A stretch of DNA of 64,000 nt, taken from the NCBI RefSeq assembly GCF_022603395.1, contig NZ_JAIBKA010000003.1, positions 62,001 through 126,000 of the forward strand, in the 5' to 3' direction. The notes under the pieces were generated by a model, which was not told where the DNA came from, did not search any database, and saw only the letters and a program-made list of their open reading frames with translations. Every line of letters starts with the position of its first letter. Position 1 is the stretch's first letter. This DNA comes from Desulfoferrobacter suflitae. GTDB lineage: Bacteria; Desulfobacterota; Syntrophobacteria; Syntrophobacterales; Syntrophobacteraceae. The translations under genes were made by a program, and so were the position numbers. Below, one piece after another: positions 51,958-61,584 of this stretch.

Positions 51958-54900
51958 CGGCTTTCTCTGATGCGCAACATCGTGGGTTGTCCCTTGCCGA
52001 ACACATCGGCTTGGTACATCTCTTCAGCATGGGTGGGCAGCGCGGTGAATTGTCCCGGGGCTATGGCCTGAGCCGCATAGGACAAATGGTAGTTGCCCGG
52101 TGCCAGGTACTCGGCATAGAAGCGTGCGGTGCTGTGGCGCAGTTCTTTGTGATAGAAGCTCCACACGGAATTTTCCTCGCCCCGCCAGTCATCAAACCGA
52201 TGGCGGTACGATCCGGCCGGGAAATCCATGGCAGCCCCTGCGGCATCCACCGTCGAAGCGCTGGCCAGCTGTTGGTTGACCGGTTCCAGGCCTCCCGGCA
52301 GCGGATCGTCCACCACCACGAAGTAGCGGGCGGCGGGCAGTGAAAGGTACACATCCACCCGCACCAGTTCGCCCGTCTTCAGTTCGTCCGGAGGGTTCAG
52401 CAGCACCCATGCGCCGTCTCTTTGCACGCTGTATTCGCGATGCACTTCAATGCCCGAATTGATCGGCTTCCGGTTCAGCTGGGCAGGGGTGTAGGTCAAC
52501 GCCGTCGAATAATAAAGCCTCCCGGTGCCGCTGCGCTCAATTCTGATACTGCCTTTTTGGCCGATATCGGCTGCCGGCACGGCGTAGTCAAGGACCTGCG
52601 CCGGGTCGCTGAGACTGCTGAAGGTTGCTTCTCCCAGAGACACGGAATCGAGGGATGCTCGAACCGTCATGGCAGGATCCTGCGATTCGAAGCTGGCGGC
52701 AAAATCTGCGAGGGCCTTGAGGGCAAACAAGCTGTCCTGGGTGGACAGCCAGTGATCGCGTCCGTTGCGGCTCTGAGCAATGGTGCGCGCCAGTTGCAGG
52801 GGCATATCGCCCAACGGGCCGGCATCGGAAAACTGTTTCCCGTCAGGGGAAGAGGCCTTCCCGTCGGGGGACTTGTCCCGCACCGGGGGAGCAGAGCCAG
52901 GACGTTTTCGAGCGGCAACCTGCTGTCCGTCCAGCCGATGAACGGTCTGGTACTGGACAAAAGTGCTGAGTATGGCGCAATTGGTTCTGACGGACGATGT
53001 GAGCAGCGACTTGTAGCGAGTGTCCAGCGTTTCGCTGAAGGCGAGGGTCCCGCTGGTCCGGTCGGCGTGGGCCAAAATGGCTTCGAGTGCGCGCTCCTGC
53101 AGCTTGGAAGTTGCCCGATAGTGCATGAGGGCCTGCAGGTACATGGCCTTGCCGAACAGGCTCATTTCCGGCAGGTGCCCGGCAAACCGTTCCACTTCGT
53201 CCCGGCCGATTCTGCCGGCATCGGCCAGCGCCGCCAGAATCACCGCGCGCACCGTGGCGGTCATGCCTCTGTCGTACAGGTCCGGAACGGCATCACGGCG
53301 CAGCAGAGATTCGAGGTATGCGTGCAGCTTATCCTGCACGGCCTGCGGCGGGGCGTAGCCGTCCTGGCGCAGCCGGTTGAAGGCGAGAGCGGTGAAGGCA
53401 CTGAGATAAGGACTGACGTACTCGTCTTTCGGCAGATAGAAGGTCATGCCGCCATTGGGAGCTTGATATCCGACGGCCAGGGCAAGGGTCTGTTCGACGA
53501 TCTGCGCACTTTCTTCCCAGCTGAATCGGCCTTCGAGGTACGCTTTGAGTTTTTGATAGACGGCGGCGGCCAGCCCCCGGGAGAGTTTTTGCTCCCAGCA
53601 GTCGTAGGGATATTGGCGGAGAAATTCGAAGGTTCCTTCCAATCCTCCAATGATGGACGGTGCGACGGTTACTGCCAGAGTTCCCGATTCGGGCTGCATG
53701 CCTCGGGGAAAAGCCACCGCCTCGAGCGCTTCGGCACCCGTGGTCGACCCGTAAAACGCTGCGGTCAAAGGGGATTTCAGCCGATCCACGCGCAGCGTGG
53801 TTTTCAGACCGTCCCGATCGGTGTCGTCGGCCGCTTGCACCGTGAAGGTGATTTCCCCGTGAGAGGTGGTTGCCAGGGGCAGAAACACCGTGGTCCGTTG
53901 ATAGGGCTTCAAAGTCACCCGCTGTGACCGGGTCACCGGCGACGGCCCGGCTGCGGGCGGGGATTGCTCCGCCGCGTCGCTGCGTACCGGGCCCTCGGCC
54001 TGCAGGGTGATTTCCAGGGTGCGGGTCGCATCCATGCGATTCATGATGGAAAAGCCGGCGTCGAAGCGGTCTCCTGCCGTGACCTGGTTGGGCAGGGCCG
54101 GGCGGATTTCTGTCGACTGGTTCACCGTGAAGACGGCGTCTCCGAGTCCCATCAGGTCTTCGGGGGAGACGGCCAAAACCAACACCCGCCAGCCTGTCAA
54201 ATTGTCCGGTGCGGTGAAGTGAATTTGCGTTTTCCCCTCGTCATCCAGTGCCAGGGAGGGGTTCCAGTAGCTCACGAATTTGAAAAATGAGCGCATGCTG
54301 AGATCGGGTCCGCCTCCGCCCCCCGGACTGGCCCCTTTCTTCTCGAGTTTGGCCCGCCCGACCAGCTGCATGATGAGATTGTAGTTGGTCATATCCAGCG
54401 GATCGAGGCTGTAGAACCCCTGGTAGGGATCGAAAGTCTTTCTGCCTTGCGCCAGCAGATCGAATACCGCTTCATCCAAAACCGTGACGGCAAGTTCGAT
54501 GGGCGGATCAGGGCCGGTCGCGACGGGCTGCAGCGGCTGCGCTCGTATGGCGACGGTCACCGAGTCGCCCGGCTTGTACGTCGCTTTTTGCGGCTCGACG
54601 CGAACGGCGATCTGCTTGTACGGATCCTGCACGGGAACCTGCACATAGCCCATGGCAAAGGTCGGCTTGCCCAGATCCTCATGCTCGTTTTCCGCCACTC
54701 GTTCGATCCGGGGGGCCATGACCAGCACGGATAGATAAAAACCCGGCAGGTAATCGGGCACCACCGGAACTTCAATGAACTCCGCGCTGCCGGCAAACGT
54801 CTGCACCCAGCTTTGCAGCACCCCGAAACGTTCCACCGTGATCAGTGCGCGGCTGCCCGGGAACGGATTCTGGGCCAGAAAGCGGGCCGTCTCCCCCACT

Positions 54901-57900
54901 TTGTAGAAATCCTTTTCCGGGTAGACGTTCATCATGTTGCCGGGGCTGGTCTGCCACAGGACGTGGCCGCTGCCCACCGCCCAGCGCTCGATGCTGGTCG
55001 TGTGCGGGCGGTTCAGGGTGTCGTCAATGCGTGCGGTGATTTTGAAAGTGCCGGCCCGATCGGGCGTGAACTCACAGGCCACCGGTTCAGGTGTCGATTT
55101 CAGTTCCAGCTGCTGCACGTCGACCCACTCCTGCACGTATTGCGTCACATACGCATCGCCCGCTTCCTTGACCCGCGCTGCTTTGGTTTGCTGCCTCTGT
55201 ACTTTGACGGCGACGGGAACTTCGGCCACAGCCTGGCCGTTCTCATCCACCACCACGACCAGAATTCCGGCCGGCTTTCCCTGCTGCAGCACCCAGTCCT
55301 GCTGCAGCACTCCGACATAGCGGTCGCGCCCCTGGTAGGCCGCCTCAGCGCGATTGGCCACGGATTTGCCGCGATCGTCCCGCACCGCGCTTTCCACGGT
55401 CATACGTCCGTACAGCACCGGGCTCTCGACCACCTTGAACCGGGTGGCAAAGGTCCCGTGTTCATCCAGCCGGCCCTCCGTCTGGAAAATGGTTTGAGAC
55501 GGCGGAGTGCGGTTTTCCCCCGGCTGCAGGACATCGAATTGATAGCCCTTGAGCCCGGGGTCTTCGGGGTGCAGGGAAGCGGCCTCCAGGGTGGCGACCA
55601 GGCGCACGGCTGCGTTGGCATAGGGGCCTCCCGCGTGGAGGGCGGCCCGGGTGGTCACAGCGACCAGGTCGTCTACGGCAAATTGCTTACCGTTCAGGTC
55701 CGTACTCACCCGGAAGGAGGCAGGGGTGAAGTCGCTCACCAATACCCGCATCGGCTCCCAGGTTTCTTCGCTAAACGAAGCCCCAAGCCGGAACCGGTAC
55801 CATCCCACCGCGCCGTTGCCGGGCAGGGAGAACTCGCCGTCGCAGGCGCCGAATTCCGAGAGGGTAAAATCCTTGCGCTCGAAAACCACCTTGTCCATCG
55901 GGTCGAACACCTGGAGGGTGTAGACGTCCGGAGTGCCTGCTTCGACTCCCGGCGGCAGCACAAAGCGGCGATTGTTCTGATCGCGCACGTAGACTTTGTA
56001 TTGCACCACATCGCCGACCTTGTAGATGCCCTGGGCGGTGGTTCCCCAGGTTCGGATGTGGCCGAAACGGGAGCGTATCCAGTCGGGAATGTATTCCCGG
56101 TTGGCCCCTTGCGCGTCCACTCTGAACTCGTAGGTCAAGGGCAACAAAGCCAGGTCGGCGTCCTTGCGGCAGCGCACAAAAAGCCGGGGAGCGCCGGTCT
56201 CATAGGCCCACAGCAGCTCCAATCGAGGATCGACCTTGTTCAGGCCGCCGATGGTGGCCAGCCCTTCCCGGTCGGTTGTGCCTTCAGAGAGAACTTCCTG
56301 ATTGGCGGAAAAGTCGTCGAAGGTGTCGCGGCACAGTTGCACGGTCACACCGGCAACGGGTTGTCCCGATTGCAGATCGGTGACCCAGACCGTGGTGTTG
56401 TAGTGCCCCAGCTTGGCATGGACGGCGAAGGGGGTCACCTGGGCGAAAAACCAGCCGTCGGAAGGTTCTCGATGGGGGGTCGGGGGGGTGGGCGAGAGCA
56501 CGCCGGTCACAACCCCGGACGGTGTTCCGAGCAGTCCGCGAATCCCCAAAGGTACCCTGGCGGGAGCGTCCAGCGCCCCGGGCATCGATAGAGTACTGGC
56601 CTGAGGGGATGATTTGCCCGTGGCCGTCACACTATGGTATTGCACCTGCATTTCCCGGAGGTTGGTCACGGCCAGGGGCAGTTCGCTGTCCAAACCTTTT
56701 TCCAGGACGCCCAGGGGCTTGAACAGAAAATAATCGGGCGGCATATGGTCGGTTTTGAAGGTCACGTCCAGGGCGCCGTGCAACGGTCGATCGAATTCAT
56801 CCCTGAAGGCCCCGTGCGCCGCTTTGATGCGATAGCTGGTGAACGGTTTAATGGGCTCGGGCAGAGGGATCGCGTAGCTGTCACTTTTCTGGTGGGGTGC
56901 TGACAGTCCTGAGTACGAGTAAACATTCTCCCACGGATCGGAATCCGTATCGGCGGCGACCAGGTCAGGGGCTATGCTGATGCCTCCCTGGACCTGTTCC
57001 TTGAGGACAGGACTGGCAAAGAGCAGCGCAATTTCTTGTGTGGGATTGCACTTGTATCGAGAAGCGGCCGTCGCATTGGGAGGGATGGTGATGGTTTTAC
57101 CGGCGTTGGTTTCACAGCGGATTCCGGTGAAGGCGAATTGCGGGAATGTGTGGAAAGATTCCAGGGGGCGCTTTTCGGCTCCTGGTTCGGATCCTTCAAG
57201 GGGTGCGATGCCCGGTTCGACGCGCAGGGATACCGGGCGGTCCGCAGGCAGTTCCTGCGCGGGGGTGACCAGCCAGACGGAGCCTTTTCGGTAACCGGAA
57301 GATTTCACGTAGTCGGGATCCTCTGTGAGCCGCACGGCGACTCTCCTTTTTTCATTCACCGTGAAATACAGGTGTTCAGCAACGGAGTTTTCCCGGACCG
57401 GCTGGTCGAAGCGGATTGCGATTTGCGGGGCGCCGGGGGAGAGCCAGGTCTTGAACCAGGTGCTTGATACCCGGGGACGCTGGGTGATGAAAACGTGGGT
57501 GTAGTCGCTCCCCAGGGTGGCGCCGTCTGCGGCCTGGAGGCCGGGGCGGACGGTGACCTGGTAGCGGGTCGCGGGCTTGAGGGCATCTGTTTCATTCAGC
57601 CGGCAGGCCAGGGCTGCCGAGTTGAGCCAGCGCCACTGGCAGTTGAGAGAAGGCTCGACGGTTACGGGAATTTCCGAAGCATCGCGCTCCATCCGTCCAA
57701 GGGGAACCACGGGCCGGTTGAATTCGATCACGATCTGACGGCCCGGCGGGACGTCTTCACCCGACGGGCTGATGCGCACAATCTGCAGCGGTTCGGCGGA
57801 TCGGGGCCATGCCCGGGAGCTGGATTGTGCAGAGGCAAGAGCCGACCACCCCAGCAATACCGTGCAAATCCACACGCCCCACAGCAGCAAGCGCGGTCTT

Positions 57901-57947
57901 AACCCAGAACTGCCTGAACACCTTGTCATGCCATGTGCGCCTTCCAT
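51954..57947 (-). CDS. bacterial alpha-2-macroglobulin (YfhM-like)
   Basis: The 1997-aa exported protein has many beta-sandwich MG domains (for example VEPSLNCQWRWLNSAALACRLNE; WVTDLQSGQPVAGVTVQLCRD) and a variable bait-like middle. The thioester motif CWEQ lies near residue 1447 (YPYDCWEQKLSRG), followed by a helical thioester-ring domain and the receptor-like end (GLEPVNQQLASASTVDAAG). It traps proteases that enter the periplasm. The N-terminus is a normal signal peptide (WSALASAQSSS) without a lipobox, unlike the lipoprotein in E. coli. AAGGAGG stands five bases before the ATG at 57947; a frame start at 57977 lies upstream of that site. Confidence 0.94.
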   Translation of the reverse strand: MEGAHGMTRCSGSSGLRPRLLLWGVWICTVLLGWSALASAQSSSRAWPRSAEPLQIVRISPSGEDVPPGRQIVIEFNRPVVPLGRMERDASEIPVTVEPSLNCQWRWLNSAALACRLNETDALKPATRYQVTVRPGLQAADGATLGSDYTHVFITQRPRVSSTWFKTWLSPGAPQIAIRFDQPVRENSVAEHLYFTVNEKRRVAVRLTEDPDYVKSSGYRKGSVWLVTPAQELPADRPVSLRVEPGIAPLEGSEPGAEKRPLESFHTFPQFAFTGIRCETNAGKTITIPPNATAASRYKCNPTQEIALLFASPVLKEQVQGGISIAPDLVAADTDSDPWENVYSYSGLSAPHQKSDSYAIPLPEPIKPFTSYRIKAAHGAFRDEFDRPLHGALDVTFKTDHMPPDYFLFKPLGVLEKGLDSELPLAVTNLREMQVQYHSVTATGKSSPQASTLSMPGALDAPARVPLGIRGLLGTPSGVVTGVLSPTPPTPHREPSDGWFFAQVTPFAVHAKLGHYNTTVWVTDLQSGQPVAGVTVQLCRDTFDDFSANQEVLSEGTTDREGLATIGGLNKVDPRLELLWAYETGAPRLFVRCRKDADLALLPLTYEFRVDAQGANREYIPDWIRSRFGHIRTWGTTAQGIYKVGDVVQYKVYVRDQNNRRFVLPPGVEAGTPDVYTLQVFDPMDKVVFERKDFTLSEFGACDGEFSLPGNGAVGWYRFRLGASFSEETWEPMRVLVSDFTPASFRVSTDLNGKQFAVDDLVAVTTRAALHAGGPYANAAVRLVATLEAASLHPEDPGLKGYQFDVLQPGENRTPPSQTIFQTEGRLDEHGTFATRFKVVESPVLYGRMTVESAVRDDRGKSVANRAEAAYQGRDRYVGVLQQDWVLQQGKPAGILVVVVDENGQAVAEVPVAVKVQRQQTKAARVKEAGDAYVTQYVQEWVDVQQLELKSTPEPVACEFTPDRAGTFKITARIDDTLNRPHTTSIERWAVGSGHVLWQTSPGNMMNVYPEKDFYKVGETARFLAQNPFPGSRALITVERFGVLQSWVQTFAGSAEFIEVPVVPDYLPGFYLSVLVMAPRIERVAENEHEDLGKPTFAMGYVQVPVQDPYKQIAVRVEPQKATYKPGDSVTVAIRAQPLQPVATGPDPPIELAVTVLDEAVFDLLAQGRKTFDPYQGFYSLDPLDMTNYNLIMQLVGRAKLEKKGASPGGGGGPDLSMRSFFKFVSYWNPSLALDDEGKTQIHFTAPDNLTGWRVLVLAVSPEDLMGLGDAVFTVNQSTEIRPALPNQVTAGDRFDAGFSIMNRMDATRTLEITLQAEGPVRSDAAEQSPPAAGPSPVTRSQRVTLKPYQRTTVFLPLATTSHGEITFTVQAADDTDRDGLKTTLRVDRLKSPLTAAFYGSTTGAEALEAVAFPRGMQPESGTLAVTVAPSIIGGLEGTFEFLRQYPYDCWEQKLSRGLAAAVYQKLKAYLEGRFSWEESAQIVEQTLALAVGYQAPNGGMTFYLPKDEYVSPYLSAFTALAFNRLRQDGYAPPQAVQDKLHAYLESLLRRDAVPDLYDRGMTATVRAVILAALADAGRIGRDEVERFAGHLPEMSLFGKAMYLQALMHYRATSKLQERALEAILAHADRTSGTLAFSETLDTRYKSLLTSSVRTNCAILSTFVQYQTVHRLDGQQVAARKRPGSAPPVRDKSPDGKASSPDGKQFSDAGPLGDMPLQLARTIAQSRNGRDHWLSTQDSLFALKALADFAASFESQDPAMTVRASLDSVSLGEATFSSLSDPAQVLDYAVPAADIGQKGSIRIERSGTGRLYYSTALTYTPAQLNRKPINSGIEVHREYSVQRDGAWVLLNPPDELKTGELVRVDVYLSLPAARYFVVVDDPLPGGLEPVNQQLASASTVDAAGAAMDFPAGSYRHRFDDWRGEENSVWSFYHKELRHSTARFYAEYLAPGNYHLSYAAQAIAPGQFTALPTHAEEMYQADVFGKGQPTMLRIRESR

Positions 57948-58010
57948 TCGGCCCTCCTTAAGCAATCCATAAGCCATGCTCGGTTATCCATGAACACAAC
58001 TTTAAGCGGA

Positions 58011-58027
58011 ATGCAGCCGCCGTTCCA
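58011..58027 (-). promoter_or_regulatory. possible sigma-54 promoter of the A2M-pbpC operon
   Basis: The minus strand reads TGGAACGGCGGCTGCAT, with GG-N10-GC spacing, a -24 box close to TGGCACG and a -12 box CTGCA. Transcription would start about 54 bases before the A2M gene. The match is moderate. Confidence 0.3.
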
Positions 58028-58138
58028 TACATTTTTTGCATGTGTGCAGTATTTCCGCTACCCGGACCTGTCGCCCGCTCAGATGATTTCACGCAATAGC
58101 TTTTAAGGGAGCAAACGTTCATTTGTGTGACCGCAGCC

Positions 58139-58172
58139 ACTGATGGGTTTCGCTCCGCTTCACCCGTTCTGC
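58139..58172. repeat. dispersed GATGGGTTTCGCTCCGC repeat copy
   Basis: TGATGGGTTTCGCTCCGC followed by CACCCGTTCTGCATTC is a diverged copy of the repeat at 13139-13172. Both lie outside genes. Confidence 0.5.
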
Positions 58173-58291
58173 ATTCAGGGCCAATCGCGCACGGGGTCAT
58201 GGGCAGGGGTGACGAACAAGCTTCTAGGTCTGGATTTTTGTGTTCAGCTATGGGAAACTGGGCACTGAGATTAACCTGGGAGGAAGCAGCA

Positions 58292-60373
58292 GTGGAGATG
58301 GCAGGCACAGACCGGGAGTTCTTCAATCTTTACAACCACAATTTCGTGCGTGTCTCGGTGGCCGTGCCGCAGGTGCGCGTGGCCGACCCCGACTACAATG
58401 CGCTGCAAACCGTTGCTCTAATGGAGCAGGCGGCGACGCAGAAATCCATTCTGACGGTATTTCCCGAACTGGGTCTATCGGCCTATTCCTGCGAGGATCT
58501 GTTCCATCAGCAGGCTTTGCTGGACGGCTGCCGGCTCGGCCTCCAGCGGATTGTGGACGCATCCCGCAGGATGAACACCATTGCCGTAGTCGGTCTTCCG
58601 CTTCAGGTCGACAGCCTGCTGTTCAACTGTGCGGTGGTGCTCTATCAGGGGAACATCCTCGGTGTGGCGCCGAAGACCTATTTGCCCAATTACCGTGAAT
58701 TTTACGAACTGCGACAGTTTACGCCGGGAGATTTCATTGGCGAGCGGCACATCGAACTGTGCGGTCGGTCTAATATCCCCTTCGGGACGAAGCTGTTGTT
58801 CCAGGTCGAGGAACAACCGCTGCTCACTTTCTTTGTGGAAATATGCGAGGATCTCTGGGCGCCCGTCCCGCCTTCCTGCTATGCGGCCATGGCGGGAGCC
58901 GCGGTGCTCATCAATCAGTCCGCCTCGCCGGTGACCATCGGCAAATTCCAATACCGCCGGCAGCTGGCGGGGGGCCAATCGAGCCGGTGTCTGGCGGCCT
59001 ATCTTTACAGTGAAGCGGGATTTGGCGAATCCACGACCGACCTGGCCTGGGACGGGCAGGGGATGATCTATGAAAACGGGACCCTTTTGCAGGAAACCGA
59101 GCGGTACAACTATGGCTCTCAGATTGTCAGCGCTGATCTCGATCTGGACCGGCTGCGGCAGGATCGCATGCGCCAGAACAGCTTTGCCCAGGCGGTGGCG
59201 CGCCATCGCCAAGTTTTGGCCGATTATCGAACCATCCGTTTTTCGGTGGATCTTCCTGCTGCCGGTCGGCTGCCGCTGCAGCGCATTTACGAGCGGTTCC
59301 CCTACGTTCCCAGTAATCCGGAAACGCGCGATGAGCGCTGCCGTGAAGTGTATGAAATTCAAGTGCAGGGTCTGGTCAAGCGGCTGCAGGCCATCAGCGC
59401 GGATAAGGTGGTCATCGGCGTATCCGGCGGTCTGGATTCCACGCAGGCACTTATGGTCTGCGCTCGAGCCATGGACCTCATGGGACTGCCGCGCAGCCAC
59501 ATTATCGCCTGCACCTTGCCGGGATTTGCCACCAGCGAGCGCACCCTGAGCCAGGCTCGCCGCTTGATCAGGGCCGTCGGGTGCAGCGCATTTGAAATGG
59601 ACATCCGCCCCAGCTGCATGCAGATGCTGCAGGATATCGGACATCCCTATGCCGAAGGCAAAGCGGTATACGACATCACCTTCGAAAATGTGCAGGCGGG
59701 TGAAAGGACCAGTCATCTGTTCCGGCTGGCCAACCTGCATAACGCCCCGGTGGTGGGCACCAGCGATCTGAGTGAACTGGCGCTGGGGTGGAGCACTTAC
59801 GGGGTGGGGGATCACATGGCCCACTACCATGTGAACGCCAGTGTTCCCAAGACTCTTATTCAATACCTGATCCGCTGGGTTGCCGGGGGAAATCAACTGG
59901 GCAGCGAGGCGAGCGCCGTGCTGAACGAGGTCCTCGAGACGGAAATCAGCCCGGAGCTCATTCCGGGCGAAGCGCCGGGGGATCAACCCGCACAGCGCTC
60001 GGAAGCAGTGGTCGGTCCTTATGAGCTGCAGGACTTCGTCCTCTATTACACCGTGCGCTTCGGTTATCTGCCGTCGAAGACGGCCTTTCTTGCCTGGCAC
60101 GCCTGGCACGACAAGACGTCCGGCAATTGGCCCGACATTCCCGAGGCAAAACGGAACGAGTACGGGATCGCCGCCATAAAACAATGGCTGCGGGTGTTTG
60201 TTGAGCGGTTTTTCAAGCAAAGCCAGTACAAGCGCAGCGCCATTCCCAACGCGCCCAAGGTGGGTTCCGGCGGGTCTTTGTCGCCGCGCGGGGACTACCG
60301 CGCTCCAAGCGACAGCGAAGCGGCCGTGTGGCTGACCCAGGTGCAGCGTATTCCCGACGGCGAGGCCGAGTAG
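58292..60373 (+). CDS. nadE: glutamine-dependent NAD+ synthetase
   Basis: The 693-aa enzyme has an N-terminal nitrilase-type glutaminase domain (Glu in FPELGLSAYSCEDL, Lys in APKTYLPNYREFYE, Cys in VEICEDLWAP). The C-terminal synthetase domain has the ATP-PPase loop VIGVSGGLDSTQALMV, ENVQAGERTSHLF and VGTSDLSELALGWSTYGVGDHM. It amidates nicotinic acid adenine dinucleotide with glutamine to give NAD+. I take GTG 58292 as start with GGGAGGA seven bases upstream; ATG 58298 is in frame. The longer frame from 58127 begins in repeat sequence. A GalT-like gene follows after 128 bases. Confidence 0.95.
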   Translation: MEMAGTDREFFNLYNHNFVRVSVAVPQVRVADPDYNALQTVALMEQAATQKSILTVFPELGLSAYSCEDLFHQQALLDGCRLGLQRIVDASRRMNTIAVVGLPLQVDSLLFNCAVVLYQGNILGVAPKTYLPNYREFYELRQFTPGDFIGERHIELCGRSNIPFGTKLLFQVEEQPLLTFFVEICEDLWAPVPPSCYAAMAGAAVLINQSASPVTIGKFQYRRQLAGGQSSRCLAAYLYSEAGFGESTTDLAWDGQGMIYENGTLLQETERYNYGSQIVSADLDLDRLRQDRMRQNSFAQAVARHRQVLADYRTIRFSVDLPAAGRLPLQRIYERFPYVPSNPETRDERCREVYEIQVQGLVKRLQAISADKVVIGVSGGLDSTQALMVCARAMDLMGLPRSHIIACTLPGFATSERTLSQARRLIRAVGCSAFEMDIRPSCMQMLQDIGHPYAEGKAVYDITFENVQAGERTSHLFRLANLHNAPVVGTSDLSELALGWSTYGVGDHMAHYHVNASVPKTLIQYLIRWVAGGNQLGSEASAVLNEVLETEISPELIPGEAPGDQPAQRSEAVVGPYELQDFVLYYTVRFGYLPSKTAFLAWHAWHDKTSGNWPDIPEAKRNEYGIAAIKQWLRVFVERFFKQSQYKRSAIPNAPKVGSGGSLSPRGDYRAPSDSEAAVWLTQVQRIPDGEAE

Positions 60374-60432
60374 CAGCCGGGATGGAGCTGATCAAAAAAG
60401 CGGTTGAGAGAACATATTGACGGATTCAGGCT

Positions 60433-60476
60433 GTTTTTGCCGGCTCTCAAAGTGGAGCCGGAAAACCGGCAAAAAC
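60433..60476 (+). promoter_or_regulatory. overlapping hairpins before the GalT-like gene
   Basis: GTTTTTGCCGG (60433-60443) is a perfect complement of CCGGCAAAAAC (60466-60476). Inside, CCGGCTC (60440-60446) pairs with GAGCCGG (60455-60461). The two stems share the bases CCGG, so full pairing is mutually exclusive. This could be a terminator after nadE or a switch before the next gene, whose AGGAG lies 11 bases further on. Confidence 0.45.
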
Positions 60477-60501
60477 GGTAAAAAATGCAGGAGTGACCAT
60501 C

Positions 60502-61551
60502 ATGGGTGAAATTGGTTTCGAACGCCGACAGCAGACGGCACGTTTTCACAATCCCCTGAAAGGCGGAGAAGTGGATGAACAGGAAATCGAAGTGCGTGTC
60601 GATCCGCTGATGCGGCACCAGAGTATTTTCAACGCGGCGCTTTCGGACAAAACCTCCATCCTGTTTCCTCCCACCGATAAAGAATATCTGGAACAACGCG
60701 CGGAGGAGACAAAGCCCCAGTGTTTCCTGTGTGACGGCAAGTGGCGGCAGATGACCCCGCACTATCCGCAAACGATTCTCCCTGAAGGACGGTTGGTCAA
60801 AAATGATGTGGTGCTGTTTCCCAATCTGTTCCCTCTCGCCGCACACCACGCCGTGGTCATGTTGGGAGATGAGCATTTCCGTCCGTTGAATGAGTTTCCT
60901 GCAAGTATGATCGCAGACGCCCTGAGCGTATCTTTGCAATTCATACAGAGGTGTTACCGGGCTGATCCCGGCGCCGTGCATTTCACCATCAATGCCAACT
61001 ATCTCTTTCCGGCGGGTTCCAGTGTGCTGCATCCGCACCTGCAGATCCTCGGTTCCCCCTTCGCGGGGACGCATGAGCGGACATTGCTGGAAAACAGCCG
61101 TCGCTACTTCGAGGAGCAGGGGAGTTGCTACTGGCTGGATCTGGCCGCAACCGAAAAGCGTATGCAGGACCGCTGGCTGGGGGAGTTGCAGGGCACCTGC
61201 TGGTTCACCGCATACGCCCCTTTGGGAGTGAATGAAGTCAACGCCATCACGCCCGATGCGCGCACTTTTCTTGACTGGGGCGATGCTGAAATCAACGGCA
61301 TGGCCCAGGGCATGGCAAAAACCCTGGATACCTATTTCCATCTCGACTTCTCGACATTCAATTTTTCCTGCTACAGTGCTCCGTTGCCCGGAGAAAATCC
61401 GGGATTTCGCTGTCTTCTGCGTCTCATCAACCGCCAGAACGTGGCACCCCACTACCGTGCCGATGATTATTACTTCCAGAAGCTGCTGGGCAATGAGATC
61501 ATCATTCATACTCCGGAGCACCTGGCATCGGTTCTGCGGAAACAGTTTTAA
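60502..61551 (+). CDS. GalT/HIT-superfamily nucleotidyltransferase-like protein
   Basis: The 349-aa protein resembles galactose-1-phosphate uridylyltransferase and related HIT-fold enzymes: KPQCFLCDGKWRQ with a CxxC pair, an early HHAVVML strand, and the nucleophile motif LHPHLQILGSPF (HxHxQ) in the right place. A C-terminal half follows (FNFSCYSAPLPGENPGFRCLLRLINRQN). A nucleotide-transfer or phosphorylase reaction via a His intermediate is likely; the sugar or nucleotide is unknown. AGGAG stands eight bases before the ATG at 60502. It lies between nadE and a SagB-type oxidoreductase gene. Confidence 0.78.
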   Translation: MGEIGFERRQQTARFHNPLKGGEVDEQEIEVRVDPLMRHQSIFNAALSDKTSILFPPTDKEYLEQRAEETKPQCFLCDGKWRQMTPHYPQTILPEGRLVKNDVVLFPNLFPLAAHHAVVMLGDEHFRPLNEFPASMIADALSVSLQFIQRCYRADPGAVHFTINANYLFPAGSSVLHPHLQILGSPFAGTHERTLLENSRRYFEEQGSCYWLDLAATEKRMQDRWLGELQGTCWFTAYAPLGVNEVNAITPDARTFLDWGDAEINGMAQGMAKTLDTYFHLDFSTFNFSCYSAPLPGENPGFRCLLRLINRQNVAPHYRADDYYFQKLLGNEIIIHTPEHLASVLRKQF

Positions 61552-61584
61552 ACCTGCCTGAAACTCGGTAAGTGGCCGGAGTTG

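Larger units (their letters stand above)
57978..58291. other. 314-bp divergent spacer between the A2M and nadE units
   Basis: This spacer holds the promoters for both units. On the minus strand there is a sigma-54-like TGGAACGGCGGCTGCAT. On the plus strand a copy of the GATGGGTTTCGCT-type dispersed repeat lies at 58139-58172. No gene is seen. Confidence 0.5.

Noticed and set aside
54813-56591. Plus-strand frame of 592 codons inside the alpha-2-macroglobulin gene
   Set aside because: It is a GC-driven shadow of the minus-strand gene, rich in His/Gly/Arg with no family pattern. The similar 52422-53927 frame is rejected for the same reason.
57962-57977. Excellent sigma-54-like match TGGCTTATGGATTGCTT on the minus strand before the A2M gene
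   Set aside because: Transcription would begin downstream of the Shine-Dalgarno sequence and almost at the ATG of 57947, so it cannot serve that gene; probably chance.
58475-60220. Minus-strand frame of 581 codons opposite nadE; also 60295-61965
   Set aside because: Both lie opposite well-supported genes (nadE, GalT-like, SagB-like) and lack ribosome-binding sites and domain motifs.
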